DNA from: Heracleum sosnowskyi
Lineage: Eukaryota > Streptophyta > Magnoliopsida > Apiales > Apiaceae
Length of the DNA stretch: 64,000 nt
NCBI GenBank assembly: GCA_030848705.1
Contig: CM061243.1
Coordinates: 9,077,044 to 9,141,043 of the forward strand
Direction: 5' to 3'
Shown here: piece by piece, positions 33,177 to 44,972 of the stretch
Position numbering within the stretch: the first letter of the stretch is position 1
Layout of the letters: every line of letters begins with the position of its first letter
The notes under the pieces: model-generated
Seen by the model: only the letters and a program-made list of their open reading frames with translations
Databases searched by the model: none
What the model was told of the DNA's origin: nothing
Position numbers and translations under genes: made by a program

Positions 33177-35492
33177 CTAGTTAGTATTTTTAGGAACCCA
33201 CACTTGTTGGGTTCCTTTTCCATGCATTATACTAGATTTAGCAGCAGAAGACTTTTTGACTTTAGCAGTCCTGACAGAACGAAATCCATCAGGATTTGCT
33301 TTGTCAGTATTAGTATTAACAGATGCATGCTTCACATTGACATTCTTAATGATACCAGAATTTGCACTTTTATTAAACTTAGGTAAAGGATCAAAAAAGT
33401 TATGGTACAAACTATGGTATTCTTCACAAGTATAAATAGAATGCCATTTACTGCCATAATAAAAACAAGACTTCTATGGTTTATAAAATACTAATCTATT
33501 CCTAACATCAGACCTAGGAATCTCAGTAACCTTCTTTTTACTCTTCCTGCAATCAATAGCAAGATGATTAGAGTTACCACATGTATAGCAACACTTTCTT
33601 GGTGCATTTGGGATAAACTTATAATTATTCTCTTAATTAATCCCAACTTTACCATTTCTGTTTCTTTTGACAGTTGGTGACTTTTGATTACCAGTTACTT
33701 CATTAACTTTATCCCTAAGTTGTTTTTGAGACAATAAACCTACATTCTTTTTGACAAGTTTAGACTTAGCATTTGAGACTTGTTGAGTAGAAGTAGATCC
33801 CTTTTCAAAAGTAGAATTGGGATCTTTACCAAATACAAATTTAACAGGCTTAATCTTTGATTTGGTCTTGTCTATAACATGTCTATAAGTCATTGGATTA
33901 ACTGTCTCATCTATAACAACTTTCTTTTTCATCTTCTTATCCTCATCTGACTTATAACGTAGACACTCTTTCCAATTCTTAGAAGTATTAATTTCATGAA
34001 ATTTTCTTCCAGAATCTGTCTAGGTTCTGATTTTCTCTTTAGCATCCTCAAGTTCTTTTTCAAGAGCAGTACATTTAAATTTCATCTGTAAATGCACGTG
34101 TTTAGCATTATCACATTCTTTTTGTACTTCTTGCATAAAAGAAAATTCAGCTTCTTCATTCCTTTTCCTAAGTTCAGACATCTCAGATAAGATCCTAGTA
34201 TTTTCAGCAGTTTGACTTCTAAAGCTAATATGCAATGACTTTAGAAAACGTCTTAACTTAGAGGCATTATCAGTATCAAAATCAAAAACAACATTTGGTA
34301 CCTTTTCATCAGGAACAACAGTTTCATCAGTATTGGCCATTAGGGCATAACTGACCACCTCAGTGTCAGATTCTGAGGAAGAGTCCATCCAATCCTTGCT
34401 TGATGTGATGAGTGCTTTAGCCTTCTTGCACTCAGTTGCAAAGTACCCCATTCCATTACACTTGTAGCATCTAACCTTTGACTTGTCAAATTTGCCACTC
34501 TTGCTGTCCTTTTTGATGTACTTGTCTTTGTCAGCATTGAAGGTCTTTTTCTGGAAGTTGCCTTGTCTTCTAGCCTTCCTGAACTTCATCTTCTTGAAGC
34601 CTCTGACTATCATAACAACCATCTCTTCCTTGTCTGAGTCAGTAGAATCATCATCAGTATTGGCATCAGGATTGCCATCAGTATCTGATGATGAGTCATC
34701 AGGATCTGACTCAACTATTATTGATTTTCTTCTAGAGACCTCCACAGCTTTTACTTTTGATTTAGCCTCAACATTCAAAGCTATAGACTTTGCCTTGCTG
34801 CTTTTCTTATTCTTTCTTTGTTGAACCTCAAGATCATAGGTTCTTAGCATCCCATAAACTTCATCAATTGACACAGTGTTTAGATCATACTGGTGTCTTA
34901 TGATTGAGGTTTGTGTATCCCATTCTTCAGGTAATGCCCTCAGAAACTTGGTGTTTGAATCTTCAGAGACATACTCTTTGCCAATTAGAGATAGATTATT
35001 CAGGAGTGTCAGGAATCTATCGTACATGTCAGTTAGGCTCTCATCAGGTCTAGCATCAAATTGTTCATACTCTTGTATAAGTAGAGCCCTTCTGTTTTTC
35101 TTGACAGGTGCAGATCCTTGGCATTGAGTTTCCAAAGTGTCCCAAATTTCCTTTGCAGACTTGCATGCAATCACCCTATTAGACATAACAGCATCAAGAC
35201 TGTTGTGCAAGATATTCTTTATCTTTGCATCTCTGAGAAAGTCAGCTTTTTCTTCTGGAGTCCATTCACTTTTTACCTTGACCACATAGTGTTTAGGTAC
35301 TGTATCTGTTTGTGGAACAATTCTCGTAGGGATATATGGTCCATCACGAATCTTGTCCAGATAGTCAGGATCCATAGCCTCCAGGTACATCAGCATCTTT
35401 ACCTTCCATGTTGGATATTCAGTTTTCTTCAGGATGGGAATTTTCATGCTTTCATACTTGGTTGTCGACATCTTAGATCGTATCTGATTCAA
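33177..35492 (-). pseudogene. gag: Element B Gag, broken
   Basis: 772 codons in one frame, interrupted by stops at 34020-34022, 33633-33635 and 33474-33476. The intact N-terminal 490-codon piece (34020-35492) has the copia gag pattern (EYPTWKVKMLMYLEAMD near residue 26, ALPEEWDTQTS) and a zinc knuckle CYKCNGMGYFATEC. A second knuckle CYTCGNSNHLAIDC lies after the second stop. The natural end is WVPKNTN then TAG, matching WVPKST of element A. The ATG eight codons downstream (MSTTKYES) may be the real start. NPD- and DTD-encoding words lie around 34630-34710. Confidence 0.9.
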
Positions 35493-35505
35493 ATTAAATC
35501 AGTTT

Positions 35506-35517
35506 GGTCTGATACCA
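35506..35517 (-). promoter_or_regulatory. Element B primer binding site
   Basis: Minus strand TGGTATCAGACC, two bases after the 5' LTR. It is one base off the initiator Met-tRNA complement (GAGC in A), probably by later mutation. Confidence 0.85.
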
Positions 35518-35519
35518 AT

Positions 35520-36069
35520 TGTTTCCTAGTAAATAACAATTGTAGATGGGGGGTTGAATACAATTGTATAAGATTCTCGACTTAATAAATTATGTATCAC
35601 AAATATGAAAGAATAATAACAGCTTTATTAAAACTGATATAAAACTGTTACAAACTCTCTCAAGAAATTCTGATGTTCTTGAGAGCTTCTAGGTTACAAT
35701 ATACTCGTGTATGCGATTGATTAATTAAAATCAAAACCTAAACTGTGTTTATATACTACACAGCTTCTCTATCAGTTACAAGATAAGTCCAAATCAATTA
35801 CCAACTATATTGAAACATATCCTAACCGACAGCTTCATTCCTATAAACTAGGAACCGACAAAATAAGTTTCCTTTTTTAACTAGACTCCATAAATAACTC
35901 GAAGTTGTAATCCTGATCAGCTTCCAGTCCTGATGATCAATCCTGATCTTAGTCCTGATAGAAATCCTGATAGCAATCCTGACACTGACGCTTGAGCAAA
36001 TACTGATGACGTCAGAAATCCTGATCAGTTGAGTCTAGATCCTGATGATCATTAAATCCTGATCTAACA
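35520..36069 (-). repeat. Element B 5' LTR (550 bp)
   Basis: Same length as the left LTR, with about 19 substitutions between them by eye and no indel needed. It keeps about nine AATCCTGAT-type words (35911-36063) and a minus-strand TATATAAA at 35748-35755. Confidence 0.95.
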
Positions 36070-36074
36070 GAGTT
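36070..36074. repeat. Target-site duplication of element B (right copy, GAGTT)
   Basis: Matches 15167-15171. Confidence 0.9.
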
Positions 36075-36896
36075 AATTGCACTCTACATCCCCTCACTAC
36101 GCCATAAGTGGGCTACAACAACACCTGAAAAAGTGTGGTTATAGCCCAAAAAACTGTTGGTAAAAGGAAAAAATAGGCTATGGCTACACTTTGACCAAAT
36201 TTGAGGGTGTTAGAAAAATGACCGCTACCATAGGGGTCTACGCCAACACTTTTGTAGTTTTTGGTAACACGGGAGAAATGTGTAGGCGTAGACCCCTACG
36301 CCAACACTTTTTATTTCTGTGGCTACATATTATTAGTTGTTGCTATAGATCTATACCAACACAGTTATCTTTGTAGTAACACTACTAATAGTATTGCTAT
36401 AGACCTATGCCAACACAGTTGCAGTACTATTGTAACACCAAATTATGAAACACTTAGATGTTTTTACCAACACCCTTGCCACTATGCCTACACTTTTTCT
36501 TGAACATTTTTAGATTTTGTGCCAACACTTTGCTATACTTTTGCCAACACATAAAGACTAAATACTTTGGAGTTAATGGTTAAACTTTGCATGCTTTTTA
36601 CCAACACTTTAAATACAGAATAGCAACATGTGACATTGAAATATAGAACTTCCCATTCAAAATATTACCAAACAATCCAATACCTAAATAGGCTGTCTAG
36701 AAGCCATTTCAGTACATTAAAAACCATCCAAAATAACAACAAATCCACAAACCATTCCAATCATCCATCTACTACATAAACCATACCAACATTGAAAAGG
36801 TAACTCAAATACCACAAAATAGCTAACTTAAGTATGTTTTAAAAGTTAAGTACATATAACTACTGTTTTTACTTAGCATAGCATAAAATGATCTGA

Positions 36897-37550
36897 TCAG
36901 TCAGTATTGACATCATTGTCATCTTCATAAGACACTTCGGCAGATTTTTCAGAGTTCGCAGATTTTTCAGAGTTCGCAGATTTCTCAGAGTCCTCAGTAG
37001 TGTCTAACTTTAATTCTGGATTCTTTTCAGCCAACATTTTCATCATTTCTCGCATTTTTTGGTCAAGTTTATGATCCATCTCTTGCTGAAGTTGAGCTCT
37101 GATCTTAGCAGTTAGCTCCGACACCAACTGATCTGGAACTGGAATGGAGGATGTACCTGAAGATGTTGAAGACGTTGACTTTGGTTCCTTTTTCCGAATA
37201 AGCCTCCCAATTAGGTAAGATGGGTTGTGTTCCTTGTCACCACGAACCAATTTATTAGCAGCTTCCACACCTTCGGTTTCCAGAGTTTTCTTAACATCAA
37301 CCTGTAAAAGAACAGAGCATTTGTTTAAAACGCAAATACAATCAACAATAGATAAATTAGTAGAGGAAAATGTCAATTGAATTATTTGAACTTACAATTT
37401 TATCATTAACCATTTTGAGCACCTGTTCAGGCGACTTGTACTCACGCTTCTCGTCTCGTTTGCGAGTCGCTGGGTAGATATCAGCATCTGATACTTTAAT
37501 CGGATCTTCCTCACCATTACCCTCACCCTCGCCATCATCATTGTAGGCCT
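36897..37550 (-). pseudogene. Remnant of the CACTA accessory gene (last two exons) in element D
   Basis: Minus-strand exon 37397-37550 encodes SDADIYPATRKRDEKREYKS. Exon 36897-37301 encodes GVEAANKLVRGDK, IGRLIRKKEPKS and a coiled coil ending in AEKNPELK. Both align with exons 7 and 8 of the element C gene. A GT donor and a TTTTACAG acceptor are conserved, but the upstream exons are missing. The 3' end has a duplicated SEKSAN stretch. Confidence 0.85.
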
Positions 37551-37559
37551 ACAATTTAA

Positions 37560-40140
37560 AAGTACCTTACCTTAGCTATATTTGAGTTGCCACTGCCTAC
37601 TTGCAGAAGAGTAATTGTTATAGACATGCTCTCATCATCGCCCATATTGACCAACTGAACTTTCGCATATAATCTGAAATGAAAGAGTTGATATATAAAG
37701 AGTTGATATAATCTGATGCACAAAGTTTATGAAAATAGCTCATAACTTTCTACCACAACTATCAGTTTTAGCTGCAAATAACTCGATGCTCTTAGTGATA
37801 TCTAGTACAATTTTCTAAACATGCCATAACGTATTTTGAGATGATAAATTAACATGTAAAGCTCATTACACATGCAATATCGCTAAAAACTTGATAATTC
37901 CCCATTATGCACTAATCAAAAAAAGAGAAAATTAATACAAACTTTCGTAACCATTTAGGCAAGCTAATACTAATACTTTAATCTCTACATGTTATTTTAA
38001 ATATTTTATATTATATAGGTGTTAATCAATTTACTGACCAATTTGAAAAATAAACAAGCCAAGTCATTGTTCCGAGCCTGTGTTATACATATCCTTGATT
38101 AACACCCTCTTTTTTGGTCCTTATATATAAAATATCTCAAATAAAGAAGAGAATATGATATAAAATTCTGCAACCTTTAAAACAGAACATTATAGATTAG
38201 TAAGAAGGATGGTTTATCCCACATCACGTAACTTTTTTTTCCTACACTCTTTATTGCGAAGTCGTAACTGAAAGTTAACTTAGCCAAAGGCGAAAATAAT
38301 ACATAAATAAAATTATTATTTTCTTTAGGTTTGAATTTAACTATATTTGTTAATAAGCAAAAAGATTGAAGGGAGAACATACATAGCATTCCAACTCAGA
38401 AATTTTATCAGGGTCTTCAAGTTTAAATAATTCAAGCCCCCTAACTATCTAGGGCTCACTGCCCATAATGAGAATATCTTCAGTTATTAAATAAATTAAA
38501 TTAGAATCAATAATCAAATTACAGTTCAAATGATAGTCATAGAGGAGGAGCAAATATGTTTTTAAAATGTTAATTTGAGAGTAGAACTGTAGAAAGTACA
38601 ATGAAACATGTGTTATGATCCTATATTGTAGAAACTACAATGACTCATATTGAATGGACTTCATTTATCATAAATTCCTAAGCATCCTTACAGTGTCCTT
38701 TATTTGTCTTATTTTCTAGAATGCTGCAAACATTTTCTCCAATGTCAAATACTAGCAAATTTGTTCGTTAATTCATAACTCGGAACACAAAACAAAGAAC
38801 AATACTATGCATGAAATCTATGAAGTGTGAGTAGTCAACATGATGACATATATCAAAAGCTAAGCCTCACCTGGAACATGGGGCTTTGTTTAGGAAGATA
38901 GCTACCAATAAATAGATCACATCTACACATTAGAATATCACCAATCATCAAATGTTACTACCACAACTGAAGCACAATAAACTCGACAACAATAACATTT
39001 AACCCGCAAACCTCAAGTTAAATAAAAACGATATCTTGGAGAATTTAAAACAAAAGAAACATACCTTAGGGGTTTCAGTTCTATCCCATGTTTCAACAGT
39101 ACCAAAGTTCGGTAAAATCAAACTACTTCTCAAGAAATTACATCAATTAACAACAAAATAATTCCTTTACAAACACAACTGAAACCAATTCAAGGAAACA
39201 AGCAATTAAAACACAATCATATATGATAAGGAGACAAAGAGATAAAGAACCATATTACCACTTACACACACAATAAACCATTTACAAAATACACATTAAT
39301 AAACACATACATAAAAAAGAAACAGATAGAGACAACGAGGGGACATAGAGACAGATAGATCTATAGAGGGGGAGATAAAGATCGGAAATAGAGAAGACAT
39401 ATGGAGAGATAAACCGAGAAGGAGAGAGAGAGAGAGAAGTGTGAAGTGAGATACACATACAAATACAACACAAATTTGGTGAAACACAAACTAACCCCTA
39501 ATGGAAAATCGAAGTGAAGAATAATAATAACTTAAGCCCTAATTACAGATCGAAGAAGTAGCCTTCAGTTGAACCCAAAGCTTGAACCTCGATTTGTAAA
39601 TCCATCTCTAAAGCTTGTAATTGAACTCTTAGTTGATACAGCTAGCCCTAATTAAACCCCTAAATCCTAAAGTTTGAGAGGGACTAAGACCCAGACTGAA
39701 GCTGTAACCACTAATTGAACAAATAATGTCCTAAATTTTTTATATAAGGCGGGGTTTTTGCCGCTCACATTTTTAGCCCAATTTGATCTGTAATTTTCTA
39801 TTTAGGTGAGAATCACGTGTCTTTTTTTCAAAATAAATATTCTTTTTGAAAAAGATATTTGTTATTATTTGAATTTGTTGATTTTGAAATTATTAAAAAA
39901 ATACTCTACTTTTTATCACAAAATTCCTTGCCTTCTATTCAAAAAATGTTTTATATAAAATAATTAATTATTGAAAAATAATCTTTTAAAAAAAAAAAAT
40001 CAACATTCAATATTTTTTCTTATTAATAATTTTTAAAAACAAAATAACTATATCTCACAAAATTTATTACTTTCTATTTGAAGTAACTATTTATTTTCAC
40101 TAATTAATTATTAAAAATATAAAGCTTTATTTATAAAATT
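37560..40140. other. Interior of element D without recognisable genes
   Basis: AT-rich, with no coding similarity that I can see. 39260-39470 is a purine-rich low-complexity stretch (GAGA-like). 39480-39730 resembles a transposon 5' leader. Confidence 0.5.
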
Positions 40141-40293
40141 TTATTTCCATTACATCTACCCCAACACTTCATCATGTCTATGGTAACACCTAAAATCAAT
40201 GTTCTAGTAAGGAAGATTCAACATACTTACTACAACACTTTTAGAGGGCAACACCATGCAAAAGCGTTGTAGAAAGCTATCTATGGCGTAGTG

Positions 40294-41472
40294 AAAACAT
40301 TATACAAATTATTCTTAATGGCCCATAATCCGAAAAGTTATCCAGTTGGAGTGTCGTGAAACTGCAAACTAAAAACTAATTACGTTAACTTAACACCCAT
40401 CAGACTATAATAAGCTTATGGTGGGTATATAACATGCTACTTTTGATAATAACCTAAGAGAAGGACGGCTACAGAAGCATCAAAAGTAGGAACCCAAAAA
40501 TGTATCATAAAAATTCAAGAAATAATCTTACCATTAGAATTTTCCAATTAATCAACAACTAATAAGATACTTATATCATTATATATTGAAACAAACTTGT
40601 ATATACATCCCAAAAATTGAATCACAAACCATGATTTTGATAATAAAAACACTTACAACGCAAAAATTTATCAATATTTTCTTTTGGGCAAATCACCAAA
40701 CAGGTTATCAGCAAAATGTAACCTGCAACAAATAAGAAACAATTACTATTAAAAGTGGAGGCGCCTAAAAAAAAGGTAAAAAGAGTAAGATAAATGAAAA
40801 AAGAGATAGTAAGATAAATGAAAAGAAGCGAGAGAGTAAGATAGGAAGTAAGACCGTAAGAGATAAACTTTTGTAGATAAATTCAATTTTGAATTTTTGA
40901 AGACTCTGTATACAATTTTGAATTTTGAATTTCAAAACTGAAGCTTTTAACAAAAGCTTCGTGTATTGAAACTTGAAAGTGGGGGAAGTAGCACAACAAC
41001 GTGGTCACGGGAACGCCGTATGTTGTCATACGTGGACAATGGCATTTTTGAAACAAAACTGAAAATGAATGGCAAAAACTTAAAATTCAAACTTTACTGT
41101 AGCATTTACTGTACAAAAATACTATATGTATGTAGAAGTACTTAGAACATATTGTGCTCCAATGAAGTTAGCTATAATAGTTGGCTATATTTTAAAAAAT
41201 ATATGTTATGATTATTTTAAGTTGTTATATATAGAATATATTATTTGAATATGGTAATAGGTGCGTGTAATTTCACTACAAGGTTCGACAAATATAGCCA
41301 ATCTATTGGGAGTGTCTAAATTTTTACCTAAGAGTTTTGTCCCATTGAAGTGGAATTTTTTTACAAAATCTCTATAATTCTAATTTAAGATATTTTATCT
41401 TGATTTTTAGTTAAGAATTTTACATGATTGGAAATTGTGTTGGTCACTTTGATGTGTTAGAGCATATAGAAT
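40294..41472. other. Intergenic DNA between element D and the LINE remnant
   Basis: AT-rich. A short purine-rich low-complexity zone lies at 40765-40870. Nothing else identifiable. Confidence 0.5.
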
Positions 41473-41678
41473 AGGAGAAACAAATGGCTGTGGGATCGTA
41501 TTAACATGACAACTTTTGGGGTTAAATCATCTGCTATGAACTTGTTGGCGGATTGGAGACAGGCTCAGCAAGTAGTGAACAAGAATAAACCAGCTGTAAA
41601 CCCAAGCAGTATTCGATGGAGGGTTCCACTAGAGGGATGGGTAAAAATTAATATTGATGCAGCATCATTTGAGGCGGT
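41473..41678 (+). pseudogene. RNase H-like (RVT_3) domain, N-terminal piece
   Basis: Encodes NKWLWDRINMTTFGVKSSA, then LLADWRQAQ and RWRVPLEGWVKINIDAASFEA. The WxxPxxGWVKINxDAA signature and first catalytic Asp belong to the RNase H-like domain of plant non-LTR retroelements. Coding is cut by element E at the GCGGT duplication and resumes at 46182. Confidence 0.8.
41674..41678. repeat. Target-site duplication of element E (GCGGT, left copy)
   Basis: GCGGT recurs at 46182-46186 directly after the right LTR. Confidence 0.9.
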
Positions 41679-42210
41679 TGTTATAGAATAAAATCTAGGG
41701 TGTATTTAATACATATATTTATTGCTAGGGTTTGGGAGCTTCGAGCTTTAATGACTGCTCTTGTTGTCGGGGACTAACTCGGTCCTAACAAGATGCCTAC
41801 GTATCTCTAGTGTTTAGAGAATCAAACCAATAAAGCGTAGTTCTGAGATGAGGGGTCATGCCCTTAATATAGGCGTTTAGAAGCCTAGTGGATAAGTATT
41901 GATTTCCTTGAAGGATAAGTCTTATCCTTGACGGTGGATAAGTATTGACTTCCTTGAAGGATAAGCCTTATCCTTGACGGTGGATAAGGATAAGTTCTAG
42001 ATCCTTCCTTGTAGGAGTTGTTTCCATATCATAACGGACTTGTATTGAAACAAGCCCACTCGTATTAGAACAAGCCTGTATTGGACTTCTCTTAATACAA
42101 GTTGTACTTCTAGCCCAAATATTAATTATGAAATTAGAGTTTCAGGCCTTATTTATGGACCAGCTAGGTTTAATTAATGCAATATTAATTATGTCTTTAG
42201 GGTTATTTTT
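41679..42210 (-). repeat. Element E 3' LTR (inner end deleted)
   Basis: Matches 45647-46178 with scattered differences. The last bases (AGCCCATATCA in the other copy) are missing at the junction with the PPT region. Confidence 0.88.
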
Positions 42211-43410
42211 TTACCCCCAACTTCTATGATAATGCACTAGGATTTCATAGAAGTTATACCGGTCTTTTTCGAGACTTTGGGTCTTTTTATCCCTTACCTG
42301 GGACTTATTACCCTTTTTTGGGGATTTTAATATACACTAGTGTTTCACGAGTATCATCTTGGTGTAAAGTGTGGAGCGACGTACACATTTACGATGATTT
42401 TGCCTGATTCGAGGCTAACTTGACATTTGCATAAGCCTTTTATGTCTTATATCGTCTTGTTTTAGCTTCAAGCCTTTCATTGAGCATATCGAATGATGGG
42501 GTTTGGACCGAATGTCTTAGGTTTTTGGGGTTTCAACCCTTCATCCTTACGAGCTCTTAATGATGGCTCCATTCGTAGTGATTCATTCTCAAGTCTATCA
42601 TATCAAACTTCTCCTGATCTTGAAATTTTTGTAATTAACAATAGGCATCTTAGGCTTTCTTTTGTATGTTTATTAGCAACATTCACCCTCCGGGGTTCGT
42701 TGTATTCAACTCTATTTGTGCAGTTGACATGCATATTTTGTATGCTTTCCTTTGCATTCATTTGTAGTTTGTCTTGGCAAAGCTTTGAGGATGTTTCTAC
42801 CAATCAAAATGGGTTCAACCCTTCATCTGCTTTCTAGGAAGCTCATGATTTCATCGAACCTTATTTCTACTTAGTCCCGTTAGATATGTCCTACTAGGAT
42901 ATATCGTATGTAATAAACCTTCAGGTTTAAAGTGCACCATTTTCTAGGCATCTCCTTCAAGTAAAATGTGTATTTAAAAAAAATAAGTTGATGGCAAATT
43001 TGAACCATGAACTATTAACTCATGGCTGTAAATTCATGAATGAGTCTTGGATTTGAATATCAAATTTTGTTTTCCTAATGACACAAGAAACTAAAAAATG
43101 ATACATAACTAATCAGTGTTTATTCAGTATTTTTTATTTTCAATTTCTCCATTTCAATTATAACAATAATCAATTATATGACTTGATGAAGCTATATTGG
43201 CACTTAGTTGCCTTAGATTCCTTTGCAAGAGTCTCTCGGGATTAGATGAATATGCAAGATCATCTACACAAGAGGATCGAGTCATACATGGTAAAAATTT
43301 CTAAAAACAAGGAAAATAGATAGATATGCACAACGAAACTAAAATATTCACAATTTTATATGTGCGCTAATATTGAACTTAAACTAGTCCCCGACAGCGA
43401 CGCCAAAATT
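42211..43410 (-). other. Element E/G interior without genes
   Basis: Begins with the polypurine region (CCCCCAACTTCT on the plus strand), then non-coding sequence. Towards 43390 it becomes the leader of the foreign LTR fragment G. The 114-codon ORF at 42493-42837 has no recognisable family. Confidence 0.5.
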
Positions 43411-44844
43411 TGGTCACGCCCATTGTCGACGCGCCAAATTGATAATAATATTTTCCTCTACTATGTTCGCACTTAACTATGAAATATAGCAAATGTGGCA
43501 AGTAGGGATCGAACCCAAGGGAATAGCGTTCAATAATAGTGTAAAGTAAATTGGTTGGGGGGGGGGGGGGTTTGATTTGGCTGTGGTATTTTATCAAACA
43601 CCTTGCATACAAGAAATAAATTGCTAGAGAAATACAACTAAGTTAATGGCAATCATCCAATTTTACCAACACAACAAGGCACAATGAGTTAATTAGCAAG
43701 ATAAAGAGATATTTAACCCAAGGATAATGGAAAATCAAGTACTTTAACCCAACAAACTCAAGCAAGATATAACCAACTCTACCTAACCAAGATAATTGGT
43801 TAAGCACACAAAATCTTATTTCTCTTCTAAAACACTAATTTAGTGAAACACATAAATTAGTTCTCTTGATACTAGCAACCAATATTGAAGCAATACTAGT
43901 TTAACCAAATCAAAGAATTAAACAAAGAGAGGTTAGGACAAATCCAAGGATGAGGAGCTCAACCCAGGTACTTGCACTTAAATCTTGAGAATTTAGGTAC
44001 ACTAAATCTTGTGCTACTACAATAAATGTACTAACAATTACGGATTAGCACAAATAATTAGCAATTGAAATTACAAGAAGAGTGAGATGAAGCAGCTTAT
44101 AAATCTCCAAGCAAATTCATAAACAATACAACACAAGCATTCAAGATAGAGTGAAATAGATCTTACTTAAAATGAAATTGGTTTAGTACACGAAGTCCTT
44201 CCTTGAGCCAAATAAATGAAGTTAGTTACTCATAATCAATGCTAGATTAAAAGTAATAATGATTCCTCTACTTACCCTAACCCTAATTGAATGTTCTTGA
44301 AGTGATAAAGATGAGATAAAGATAAGATGAAGATGTGATATTGTTTGGTTCTTAACTATTCAATAAATACATCCATTAGACAAGAGGACAAACTAGTCAA
44401 TTTGCTTCCAAAAAATTCCAGCATAACATGTACGGCCTGATGAACGGCTGTGCGGGTGCCCATACAAATGGAAACTCAAACTGCATCACTTGGAACACTC
44501 CGTACGGCCTACTGAACGGCCGTGCGGACGCCCGTACAAATGGAAACTCAAACTGCATCACTTGGAACACTCCGTACGACCTACTGAACGGCCGTGCGGA
44601 CGCCCGTACGAGACAACAATCTCCAAAATCATGCATTATGAACCTTCCGGCATCGCAATCTAACATCTTCTAAATTCCCTCTTGAATGATCTTTGCTTTC
44701 AAGCCCACAATAAGCCACTTTTTGAACAAATACGCATGTGCCACTAAAAAAGGAAAACATAACAAATATAAGTAAAATGCATATGGAACCGAAAGAAAAC
44801 CAAGAGAAAAAGAGACAAAAACGTGTATAAAATACACGTTATCA
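43411..44844 (-). repeat. Fragment G: LTR (about 1.43 kb) of a different LTR element with PBS-like sequence
   Basis: On the minus strand it starts TGATAACGTGTATTTTATACACG and ends GGGCGTGACCA, or perhaps earlier at ATTATCA (43440). Next comes AATTTTGGCGTCGCTGTCGGGG (43389-43410), the PBS type seen in Athila-like gypsy and LARD elements. The LTR start is a 9-bp palindrome (44820-44840). No second LTR is present, so this is a truncated insert. It includes a 14-G run at 43557-43570. Confidence 0.65.
44428..44610 (-). repeat. 72-bp tandem repeat inside fragment G
   Basis: About 2.5 units with starts at 44431, 44503 and 44575. Each holds GTACGGCC...GGCCGTGCGGACGCCCGTAC, which is GC-rich and self-complementary, unlike the AT-rich surroundings. 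Confidence 0.9.
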
Positions 44845-44972
44845 AGGCAATACGATGATAGAAACTTGCAGCCCTTATGGTGCACTAACAACTAGGGGGT
44901 GAAATCACCATATAAAGTTGGGGATTTGTCCCTCAAATTTGGGGATCTTGAATCATCCCTTGAGTTCGAGGG

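Larger units (their letters stand above)
15172..36069 (-). mobile_element. Element B: old SIRE-type Ty1/copia LTR retrotransposon with nested CACTA element
   Basis: Two 550-bp LTRs (TG...CA) flanked by GAGTT. On the minus strand the order is 5' LTR (35520-36069), PBS, gag, pol, ORF3, PPT, 3' LTR (15172-15721). Without the 8,860-bp insert C and its 3-bp duplication the element is about 12.0 kb. Counting by eye, the LTRs differ at about 19 of 550 positions, so it is clearly older than A. All three coding regions are broken by stops or frameshifts. Same lineage and ORF plan as A, but not a copy of it: LTR length, LTR sequence and proteins differ. Confidence 0.95.
36095..40293 (-). mobile_element. 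Element D: internally deleted CACTA relative of C
   Basis: 4,199 bp with ends CACTACGCCATA (36095) and its inverse (40282-40293). Both subterminal zones are rich in CAACACT/AGTGTTG words. The only coding remnants are the last two exons of the accessory gene. No transposase is present. The right part (39480-39730) resembles the C leader, with CCCTAATTA words on the plus strand, so D retains both ends with the middle lost. The flanking trinucleotides are CCT and AAA, so no target-site duplication is visible. Confidence 0.85.

Noticed and set aside
15172..36069. B as a recent duplicate of A
   Set aside because: LTR length (550 vs 1,018 bp), LTR sequence and dispersed motif all differ; only the lineage and ORF plan are shared.
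39282..39487. Overlapping Leu/Ser-rich minus-strand ORFs suggesting a membrane protein
   Set aside because: Arise from a purine-rich low-complexity tract (GAGA/ATAGA) read on the other strand.
42493..42837. 114-codon ORF inside element E
   Set aside because: No family resemblance and located in the non-coding 3' region of a decayed gypsy element.
43500..43520. tRNA B-box-like GGGTTCGATCCC on the minus strand (SINE or tRNA?)
   Set aside because: No A box at a suitable distance and no cloverleaf; it lies in the LTR of fragment G.
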